From NCBI RefSeq assembly GCF_900105765.1, contig NZ_FNTX01000002.1, positions 806,001 through 870,000 of the forward strand: a stretch of 64,000 bases of DNA, written 5' to 3'. Source of the DNA: Ruania alba (GTDB taxonomy: Bacteria; Actinomycetota; Actinomycetes; Actinomycetales; Beutenbergiaceae). Both the position numbers and the translations under genes were made by a program. How positions within the stretch are numbered: the first letter of the stretch is position 1; the number at the start of each line of letters is the position of its first letter. Below are positions 57,717-64,000 of the stretch, one piece after another. The notes under the pieces were generated by a model that was not told where the DNA came from, searched no databases, and worked only from the letters and a program-made list of their open reading frames with translations.

Positions 57717-58717
57717 GCGGAGGCTCCCTGCTGGTTGGTGGGCAGGTCCGGGCGGTTCAGCGCCGAACCCAGCACCTGACGGATGTAGTCACGATTCTCC
57801 GCGCACACGCCGATGGAGTCGCTGCCGTAGTGCTCGGTGCAGAACGGGCCGCGGTAGCCCAGCTCCAGGGCGCGGCGGATGACCGCGCGGTAGTTGATCA
57901 CGCCGTACTTCAGCGGCACGGGGGCGGAGGAGTAGGAACCGGTGGTCGGATCCTCGTCGCGGGTGTAGCTCTTGATGTGCCAGAAGTTGCAGTACGGCAG
58001 CACGGTCTCGAACAGGTCGATCATGCCGGGCGAGCTGGGGATCGGGCGGTGCAAGCGCACCAGGTTGCCGATGTCCGGATTGAGACCGACGGCGTCATGG
58101 CCGACGTCCTTGACGAACTGGACGGCGTCCTCGGGGGTGCCGACGTAGGTGTCCTCGTACATCTCCAGGCTGAGCTGGATGCCGTTGGCGGCGGCGTGGT
58201 CGCCGAGCTCGCGGATGCGTTCGATGGCGAGCGGGCGCAGCTCCGGGTCGTCCACGTGCCCGGGCTCGAGCCAGAACCACAGTGCCTTCTGCTGCGCCGC
58301 GGTCAGGCCCTGCATGAACCCGACGTTGACGATCGAGGCGCCGACCTCGGGGGCGATGTCGAGGAAGCGGTGCGCGTCGGCGAGGTTCTGCTCGCCGTTC
58401 TTGCGGTCGACCACGCTGCTGCGGGTCATGGAGATGGAGGAGATGCCCAGGCCCTCGTCGGCGAGCACGCTGCGGAACTCGTCCAGGCGCTCGGGGCTGA
58501 GCTTGGCCAGGGAGAGCCAGGCGTCGGTGGGGTCGATGTGGTCGAAGCCGAGCTCACGCACCTGGCGGAGCTGGCCGGCCCAGGTGACGGCGGGGGCGTC
58601 GATCGTGGGAGTGCCATCCGGCGTGGTAGCGCCGAAGGTGAGCATGTTGCAGGCGATCGGCCAGGTCTCGGCGGTCCAGTCTGCGGGGTCGGGGGGCGTC
58701 GTTGCTCGCGATTCCAT
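57713..58717 (-). CDS. sugar phosphate isomerase/epimerase (TIM barrel)
   Basis: This 334-residue xylose-isomerase-like TIM barrel has candidate metal ligands in ISLEMYED-type context (IQLSLEMYEDTYVG), GLNPDIGNLVRLHRP, WHIKSYTRDEDP and PFCTEHYGSD. The likely start ATG at 58717 has no Shine-Dalgarno sequence and lies inside an AT-rich palindrome, so an internal start such as the ATG before LTFGATTPDG (residue 25) cannot be excluded. It is the first gene of the pair with the dehydrogenase and probably acts in the same sugar-acid pathway. Confidence 0.85.
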   Translation of the reverse strand: MESRATTPPDPADWTAETWPIACNMLTFGATTPDGTPTIDAPAVTWAGQLRQVRELGFDHIDPTDAWLSLAKLSPERLDEFRSVLADEGLGISSISMTRSSVVDRKNGEQNLADAHRFLDIAPEVGASIVNVGFMQGLTAAQQKALWFWLEPGHVDDPELRPLAIERIRELGDHAAANGIQLSLEMYEDTYVGTPEDAVQFVKDVGHDAVGLNPDIGNLVRLHRPIPSSPGMIDLFETVLPYCNFWHIKSYTRDEDPTTGSYSSAPVPLKYGVINYRAVIRRALELGYRGPFCTEHYGSDSIGVCAENRDYIRQVLGSALNRPDLPTNQQGASA

Positions 58718-58731
58718 ATTATATAGAATAT
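58716..58731 (-). promoter_or_regulatory. AT-rich inverted repeat at start of the isomerase gene
   Basis: ATATT-ATATAG-AATAT overlaps the presumed ATG. On the minus strand TATAAT directly abuts the ATG. It is a striking AT island in high-GC surroundings and may be an operator or the -10 box of a promoter that starts within the annotated gene. Confidence 0.4.
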
Positions 58732-58854
58732 CACTCTCTGGTTTGGAGTGGGCCGGACCATGTGGGCGGTGATGCAGAGTCACCGGCCGTGTGCGTTCGA
58801 GTCGGCTCCGGGGACTGCCAGGATTTGAGGCTGCCCTGCGGTTGGTGCTGTGAT

Positions 58855-59241
58855 TCAGACCGGCGTGCGGCTCCAGTAACTGGCCTGGATCGACAAGACG
58901 TCCCCATCCGCTTCTCCCCAGAGGTAGGTGGTGCGCGGGTCGAGCACATTGCCTGTCAGCTCCAACGATGGCGCCGACCCGACCTCAGTGGCGAGCTCGT
59001 CTGGGGACTGCCCATCCGCCGGACGGACCTCGACTGTCAGCCAGCAGCCTCCACTACCGCAGTCGAGCTCCTCGCTCACGACCTGAGCGTCGTCAGGCAG
59101 TGGGATCGCTGAGGCGGGCGGCACATCACCCTCACGTGCTCCAACGACGAGGAGCAACACGTGGCCGGCGTAGGTGAGCGTGCACAACACCAGGGCAGCG
59201 GCCGCGCCGATCCAGACCGCTCGCTTGCGGGTGGGAGCCAT
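58855..59241 (-). CDS. hypothetical membrane-anchored protein
   Basis: This 128-residue protein has one N-terminal membrane segment (AVWIGAAAALVLCTLTYAGHVLLLVV) followed by an extracytoplasmic domain of about 90 residues. Two cysteines (CGSGGC) may form a disulfide. No family is recognised. The start ATG at 59241 has no obvious ribosome-binding site; a TTG one codon upstream is also in frame. It stands alone, next to the border with the lower-GC accessory segment. Confidence 0.65.
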   Translation of the reverse strand: MAPTRKRAVWIGAAAALVLCTLTYAGHVLLLVVGAREGDVPPASAIPLPDDAQVVSEELDCGSGGCWLTVEVRPADGQSPDELATEVGSAPSLELTGNVLDPRTTYLWGEADGDVLSIQASYWSRTPV

Positions 59242-59784
59242 CAAGGGAAACAGTACCGAGGGCAGCCAATGGGCTCCGGTAAGCCGTCTCTCCGAGTCGA
59301 ATGATGCTCAGACTCGGCTCTGCCCAGGGATAGACGCTCAGCGATACAGATGGCTCGTGCATGTGCTGTTCTAGTCGACCCGCTCGGCCTCATCGCAGGC
59401 GGAGCCGATCGTGAGCCATCGCGCTGTCGCCGGTTGGCGACCCATCACCGGGAACCTCTGCGGGCGGGTCCTGCGGGACGCTCCATTGTCAGGTGGGCGA
59501 CTCGGTCGGCGATGAGATTGCATGCATTCGGTGGAGGTTCGGCCTACGGGACGGGTCGGCAGGCATGGGGTGCGGTCCGCTGCATTCCGCCCAGAAGGAC
59601 GCTGCTATCTACTCAGCCATGAGCCCGATCGAGTAGTTCCGCAGACCCCTCTGCGCGCTGCGACGGCGTGCAGCCATTGCTACTCGGTATGGTGCCAGCA
59701 CCAGCTAGGATATGGACAGAGCCCGACGCGTCGGTAGCAAGCGGCGACACTGGGCGTGCCGCTCAACCCGAACGCGAGGAACAA
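59242..59784. other. 543-bp gap without a supported gene
   Basis: Short reading frames occur on both strands but none has a ribosome-binding site, a recognisable protein or consistent codon use. A possible -10 element (TAGGAT) lies at 59706 ahead of the ATPase-TIR gene. The stretch marks the change from high-GC core-like genes to the accessory segment. No tRNA or attachment-site-like repeat was found by eye. Confidence 0.5.
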
Positions 59785-61350
59785 ATGTCGTATGACCTAG
59801 GGAAGGTTTTCAACGAAGCGGGCCTGCCGGAGATCACATATGTGCCTCCGAGGGAGGCCCAGCAGCTGAAGGGCTCTTTGGCTACTCCGGGGAAGCATGT
59901 GACCTTGGTCGGCCCTTCAGGAAGCGGCAAGTCGACAGTCGCTGTGCGAACGCTCGCAGAATTGGGATTCAATGAACAGGAACTGCTACGCCTCAATGGT
60001 CGCAACTATGCGCAAGCTACGACCGTAACGGAAATATTTGGCGATGTGTTTGGTGTTGCGCCAAGCTTCGACGAAATCGAGCCATGGCTGAAACTCTACA
60101 AAATAGTTCTACTTGACGACGTGCACCACCTTAGGCCGGAAGCCCGAAATGAGCTCGCCAGCAAACTGAAACTGTGGCACGAGGATCATATCCGATTCTT
60201 CATGGTCGGTATAGCAAAAACCAGCGAGGCCATTCTTGGCCAAGACCCTGAACTCGCGATACGGAACGACGCCTGGCATCTAGATCGCCAAGATGACACA
60301 TTTATGGAGGCACTGCTTAGCAAGGGGGAGGGTGCGCTGAAGGTCGAGTTCACCCAGGCTGGGCGGCGCACCGCGATTGCCGCTGCACAGGGGTCGCCGT
60401 CCATCTTTCAGGCGATATGTAGGATCACCTGTGTCGCCGGTGATGTATTTCGAACACAGGATGAGGTCAAGGAGGTCGACGTTGATCTACCAACTATTCG
60501 CGAATCTGTAGTCCGTCAATACGACGGGAGATACTTGACGAAGATCGTCAGTCTCGCTCGTGGACGCCGACAGGCTCGATCGGTTCACGACACGTACTAC
60601 TCAATCGTCGAGCAAGTGGCACGGAGCGGCAAGCAGCAGATCTCTCAGGATGAGTTGTATCATAAAATCGTGGGGAGCGCGGATGCGCGCTTGAAGAGTA
60701 GAGCTCGAAACAGTTTCTACCGAGCTATGAAATCGCTGCCGAAAGTGATCGAAGAGAATAATCTCACGGATGTTCTAATTTTTGAGAATGGCACGCTCAG
60801 CATTGATGATCCGGTCTTTCGATTCTATCTCGACCACCTCGACTTTTCGCGTGTCCGCTCGCAAGTGAACATTCGTCGATTAGGCTACGAATACGATGTG
60901 GCAGTCTCCTTTGCCGGCTCCGACCGACCGATCGTCAGGGACCTAGTAGGACTGCTCGAGGAACGCGGGCTCGAGGTCTTCTACGATTTCGATGAGCAGG
61001 CGATGCTGTGGGGCAAGGACTTGCGCAAGGAACTAGCGAAAGTTTATGGGCAAGATGCCCAGTTCATGGTTGTCTGTCTCAGTAATGATTATCCGGAGCG
61101 CGACTGGCCATCGTTCGAATTGGAGATCGGACAAGACGCCTCAACTAAACGCACTGAAGACTACCTGCTTCCTCTGATCGTCGGCAACGAGCGGCCGAGC
61201 ATTATAGGGCTTCCAAACACGGTCGGGCACATTAGCGTGGCAGATCGGTCACTTGAAGAGGTGGCGGATCTGATTCAGGAGAAGATCGTGAACCTTCCTC
61301 CGGTACGGCCCGACGTCGACGTTGCGGACTCCGAGGACTCTGTAACATGA
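59785..61350 (+). CDS. P-loop ATPase-TIR domain protein, candidate defence gene
   Basis: This 521-residue protein has three parts. An N-terminal ATPase carries Walker A GPSGSGKST at residues 43-51 and Walker B KIVLLDD at 106-112. A middle winged-helix-like region (QISQDELYHKIV to DPVFRFYLDHL) follows. A C-terminal TIR domain from about residue 368 has YEYDVAVSFAGSDRP and VFYDFDEQAMLWGKDL. Glu445 in WPSFELEIG is positioned like the catalytic glutamate of bacterial TIR NADases. Such fusions sense infection through the ATPase and deplete NAD, a known abortive-infection strategy. The start ATG follows GAGGA. GC content and codon use are visibly lower than in the genes before it, a sign of transfer. 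Confidence 0.87.
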   Translation: MSYDLGKVFNEAGLPEITYVPPREAQQLKGSLATPGKHVTLVGPSGSGKSTVAVRTLAELGFNEQELLRLNGRNYAQATTVTEIFGDVFGVAPSFDEIEPWLKLYKIVLLDDVHHLRPEARNELASKLKLWHEDHIRFFMVGIAKTSEAILGQDPELAIRNDAWHLDRQDDTFMEALLSKGEGALKVEFTQAGRRTAIAAAQGSPSIFQAICRITCVAGDVFRTQDEVKEVDVDLPTIRESVVRQYDGRYLTKIVSLARGRRQARSVHDTYYSIVEQVARSGKQQISQDELYHKIVGSADARLKSRARNSFYRAMKSLPKVIEENNLTDVLIFENGTLSIDDPVFRFYLDHLDFSRVRSQVNIRRLGYEYDVAVSFAGSDRPIVRDLVGLLEERGLEVFYDFDEQAMLWGKDLRKELAKVYGQDAQFMVVCLSNDYPERDWPSFELEIGQDASTKRTEDYLLPLIVGNERPSIIGLPNTVGHISVADRSLEEVADLIQEKIVNLPPVRPDVDVADSEDSVT

Positions 61351-61496
61351 CGGGCATCCTCGAAGACAGCGTATACACCTAGAATTGTGGCCGAGGGACG
61401 CGGGGGCCGGGCCTGGGCGCTCAGGACCTCCACCACCGTGATTTCGATGGTCATGATGGTTAGTGAGGGTTTGAAGGCAGAGTCGGTGGCTGGTTA

Positions 61497-61706
61497 GATT
61501 CACACCTGACCGGTCGAGGGCAGCGGCACGCCCACCGGGTCGTCGAAGCGCTGGATACCCGAATCGATCCCGGGACCGCGCTCTTTACTTCCGACCTGCG
61601 ACGCACACGGCAGACAGCAGATGCGATCGCCTCGCGACTCGGTGTAACCCCGCGGGCTCTCTCGGAGTTGCGAGAGAAGTCATATGGCGAGGGTGAAGGC
61701 CAGCCC
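61497..61706 (+). pseudogene. histidine phosphatase superfamily gene fragment
   Basis: One frame reads DSHLTGRGQRHAHRVVEAL, then ALFTSDLRRTRQTADAIASR, then LSELREKSYGEGEGQP. These are the consecutive landmarks of a phosphoglycerate-mutase-like phosphatase. The essential N-terminal RHG motif and everything after the EGxP segment are missing, and no start codon serves the frame. It is a remnant cut at both ends. Its 3' end meets the GrpB fragment within about ten bases. Confidence 0.65.
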
Positions 61707-61717
61707 CAGTCTTGTTT

Positions 61718-61892
61718 CGACCGCCGTTTGCACGTCGATCACCGGTTTGGCCGCAAGTCCCGGCACCGCGGTAGAACCGACGTGCTCGGTTGGGGCTACC
61801 AGCCAACGGGAGAGGGTGGCATCCAGCTCCCGGCACAGGCGCGCACCTCGCTGCCACTCAACGTGAGGTGGCTGAACATGGACCTGCTCTGT
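61718..61892 (-). pseudogene. GrpB/UPF0157 family gene fragment
   Basis: The minus-strand frame contains TEHVGSTAVPGLAAKPVIDV, the hallmark of the GrpB (UPF0157) nucleotidyltransferase-like family, preceded by a plausible N-terminal helix (HVEWQRGARLCRELDATL). After the Asp-Val-Gln-Thr stretch the similarity stops abruptly and the frame ends at 61680. About 100 C-terminal residues of a normal GrpB are absent. The open frame extends to 61964, but the start is uncertain. It faces the phosphatase fragment tail to tail. Confidence 0.65.
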
Positions 61893-61996
61893 CGCCCACC
61901 TCGGCCACTCATGCATCAGGACATCGTGCCATTCGCCGATGGCAATCTGACACCCGTTCATCACCGAGCGTGGGTACCACTCGTTAACGTAAACGC

Positions 61997-62929
61997 ATGT
62001 CTGATGACCTGTTCGGTGGCTGCTGGCAGCGACTCGATCGCGCAGCTCGACACCGCGAAGATGGTATCCGGCTGTGGAACGAGTACCTTGAAACGCATCC
62101 CTACGACTACACCGTCATCAACAAGCATGACGGTACGTACGTCGGCAGGGTCATCCAGGAAGCCCCAGTCCCAGCCGAGCTCGGCATCCTCATTGGCGAG
62201 TGGCTGTACAACCTGCGAGCTGCTCTCGACAACGTCATCTGGGCAACTGCCGCGTACGTGGCCGGCACTATTCCGCCACCCAAACAGCATGTCCTCCAGT
62301 ATCCGATCTATGACACCGAGGGCGCCTGGACGAGGAATTTGTACCGGATCGCTGGCCTCGGTGACCATCATCAGCGAATGCTTCACCAGATGCAGCCCTA
62401 CAAGAGCGACGTTGACGCGAACTACCTCGGCTGGGTGAACCGCCTCGCACGGGACGATCGCCATCGCCACCCCAACGCGATCACGTCCTACATCGCTGAC
62501 CTCAGGCCCGTCGTAGCGCTCCCACCCGGCGCCCGAGCAACCCTCCAGTTCGGCGACCGCATCATCGACAACGGCGCCGCCGACTGCGTTCGTCTCACTG
62601 TCCACAACTGGGAACCTGACTTGGTGGTCAAGATCAACCCGCGCCTCGGGATCGACCCAGAAGTTCTCAACTGGTCAGCGTCTCCGTTCTGGCGCCGGTG
62701 GGACTTCAGTGAACGCCTTACGATGATGGAGATTTTGTCGCCGGCGAAGTGGCGGTGTACGAATATGACTGCACCGGCAACTCCCGCAAGGAGGATCTCC
62801 TTAGCGACGAATACAAGGCCGAGTGCGCCGGGCGCGGCCACCGCATGGCGCCAGTCCACGCCCATCGAGGTGGTGAGACCGAGTGGACCGAGCCCGAGAG
62901 CGGTAGGCCGGCCAGCGCGGAGACGATGA
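61997..62929 (+). CDS. hypothetical protein with probable 3' frameshift
   Basis: This 310-residue unrecognised protein contains LGILIGEWLYNLRAALDNVIWATA, similar in style to accessory-region proteins with an 'LRxALD' helix. Up to about residue 238 (FWRRWDFSERL) the sequence looks normal. After it the frame turns Ala/Pro/Arg-rich and shadow-like. In the frame beginning just after 62712 a more natural continuation exists (YDDGDFVAGEVAVYEYD onward to a stop at 62976). An indel near 62710-62720 has therefore probably split a gene of about 325 residues, or the assembly has an error there. The start at 61997 (ATG) lacks a strong ribosome-binding site. Confidence 0.6.
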   Translation: MSDDLFGGCWQRLDRAARHREDGIRLWNEYLETHPYDYTVINKHDGTYVGRVIQEAPVPAELGILIGEWLYNLRAALDNVIWATAAYVAGTIPPPKQHVLQYPIYDTEGAWTRNLYRIAGLGDHHQRMLHQMQPYKSDVDANYLGWVNRLARDDRHRHPNAITSYIADLRPVVALPPGARATLQFGDRIIDNGAADCVRLTVHNWEPDLVVKINPRLGIDPEVLNWSASPFWRRWDFSERLTMMEILSPAKWRCTNMTAPATPARRISLATNTRPSAPGAATAWRQSTPIEVVRPSGPSPRAVGRPARRR

Positions 62930-63231
62930 AGGAGGTCGGTTACCCGCGCGGACACGGGCCCGACAACGAACCATGACCTCCTCACGGCCGGATACTCGGC
63001 CGAGTACCGACAGTTAGAATCAGCACCCCGAAAGTTGAGATATCGAGCCTTGCCTGCTCTAGCTATCCAACCGTTCCAGGAGAGGATCCTCTCTGATCCC
63101 GTGTGTTGTCTCTGACGTGCCCCGGCGGTGAGGTGAGCACGACCGTCGCGGTGCGGGAGTGTTTCCCAGGTCCTCGTTCCCCAGAAAGTGCCTTTGTCTG
63201 CATGGTCGGGCTGAACCGCGCGACCCGTGAA

Positions 63232-63996
63232 TTATCTCCAGAGCGCACTCCCTCCTGGGCCAGAAGTGGGTGGGTCGTCAAGCTGAAACTGGGACCGCCA
63301 GTCCTCGACATCTGGGATGAGTTCGTCGTGGAACCGGTCATCGATACCTGCATACCGGGCCCATGGCAGGGATCGGTTGATGTGCCACAGTGCGCCTTTG
63401 TGCCAGCCCTGGCCGCGTCCGAGGGGGTCCATTGTGACGAGCCGCTCAGCGACTTCGAGGGTGACGTACGCCTCTTGCGGCCACGGGCGGAGACCGAGAT
63501 ACCCGCGGTCGGCCGCCATTGACAGGGGCCAGCGGCGAACCGTGCCGAACTCGTTAACGCGGTCCACCCACCCATACGGGTCGGGATCATCCATCTCGAA
63601 CAGACTGGTGCGCCGCTTGTCCCACCGATGAAGTTGGGGAAGCCACCAGCTAGCCGGTTTCCCGGCTCCCTCAGCTATCGCGGCACCGATCTCTTCGTCG
63701 ATATCGGCGTGGCTGTAAATGCCTGGACCTTGCGCACCCCCACCGGCAGCAGCGGCGACCAATTGCATCGCCAACTCTCCGCATATGAACACAGCAGGCA
63801 GGTGCGTACGAAGGTTTCGTTCCTCCGCCAGCGTGAGGGCGTCCGTGATAGCTGCAGCGGCGCGGTCCAGATGAGCCAACTTTTCAACGCTCTCGGCACG
63901 ACGCTCCGCCTGAGCTTCCTCTGCCTGAAGCCTGAGTTCCTCCCTCGCCACCTCCGGGCGTGCGATCTCGAGTAGCCGTTGGGCTGCGCGAGTCAC
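63232..63996 (-). CDS. hypothetical protein, start possibly beyond window
   Basis: This 254-residue protein is read from a GTG at 63996, four bases from the window end, so the true start may lie outside. The first 75 residues form a charged, Glu/Arg/Ala-rich helix likely to be a coiled coil (ELRLQAEEAQAERRAESVEK). The rest has aromatic-rich segments (ASWWLPQLHRWDKRRTSLFE, DPDPYGWVDRVNEFGTVRRW) and no motif I recognise. It is the last gene in the accessory segment. The preceding 255 bp (62977-63231) contain no supported gene, only a 14-bp palindrome (63080-63093). Confidence 0.6.
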   Translation of the reverse strand: MTRAAQRLLEIARPEVAREELRLQAEEAQAERRAESVEKLAHLDRAAAAITDALTLAEERNLRTHLPAVFICGELAMQLVAAAAGGGAQGPGIYSHADIDEEIGAAIAEGAGKPASWWLPQLHRWDKRRTSLFEMDDPDPYGWVDRVNEFGTVRRWPLSMAADRGYLGLRPWPQEAYVTLEVAERLVTMDPLGRGQGWHKGALWHINRSLPWARYAGIDDRFHDELIPDVEDWRSQFQLDDPPTSGPGGSALWR

Positions 63997-64000
63997 CGGA

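Noticed and set aside
61668-62438. A 256-codon plus-strand frame through the GrpB remnant
   Set aside because: It crosses two unrelated segments, has a Ser/Thr/Arg-rich shadow composition and conflicts with the better frame at 61997.
1-64000. Search for tRNA, rRNA, CRISPR arrays, prophage genes and complete insertion sequences
   Set aside because: None could be supported by eye. The border near 59.7 kb was checked for a tRNA or attachment repeat and none was seen.

Overview
The window is high-GC DNA packed with short-gap, frequently ATGA/GTGA-overlapping operons. GTG/TTG starts are common, and the lipoprotein binding proteins, CUT1 sugar importers and LacI/ROK/GntR regulators are typical of a soil or plant-associated Actinobacterium. 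Gene content fits Micrococcales relatives of Ruania or Beutenbergia, but that placement is inference from style, not from a marker gene. No rRNA, tRNA, CRISPR array or intact insertion sequence was seen.

Layout. (1) 1-1098: 3' end of a D-serine dehydratase-like enzyme and a RibD/DHFR-like reductase. (2) 1110-18918: a rhamnoside-utilisation region. Two LacI regulators face a cassette of binding protein, two permeases and a GH78 alpha-L-rhamnosidase. The whole four-gene cassette occurs twice, and an AraC regulator plus a ferredoxin / ferredoxin reductase / cytochrome P450 trio sits between the copies. (3) 18991-20081: a small XRE regulator with a membrane protein, and a DUF2277 protein. (4) 20126-32914: a probable regulon. 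It has a Gfo/Idh oxidoreductase, a TIM-barrel isomerase and a ROK repressor on the plus strand; a GMC oxidoreductase, a second TIM-barrel protein and two sulfatases on the minus strand; and a CUT1 importer. A near-identical 17-bp palindrome lies before the first gene and in the divergent GMC/importer promoter region. (5) 32970-35806: LysR and two aldo/keto reductases. (6) 35887-41592: an inositol operon (iolC, aldolase, iolB, iolD) divergent from a GntR regulator. (7) 41683-45310: a membrane protein and an ABC-2 exporter. (8) 45388-53048: FCD-type GntR regulator, GH39 glycosidase, aldo/keto reductase, CUT1 importer and SDR. (9) 53214-59241: DinB-like protein, methyltransferase, MerR/MFS pair, a hydroxyacid dehydrogenase with a TIM-barrel partner, and a hypothetical protein. 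(10) 59785-64000: an accessory segment of visibly lower GC at its start, with an ATPase-TIR protein, two truncated gene remnants and two unrecognised proteins.

How it works together: none of the glycosidases or sulfatases shows a signal peptide, so the theme is uptake of intact oligosaccharides or glycosides by CUT1 importers followed by intracellular breakdown. No importer has its own ATPase gene here, so a shared MsmK/MalK-type ATPase elsewhere is expected. The two most unusual systems are the P450 trio embedded between duplicated rhamnoside cassettes, and the sulfatase/GMC/Gfo-Idh regulon that contains no glycoside hydrolase and could remove sugars oxidatively. The ATPase-TIR protein is a candidate phage-defence gene.
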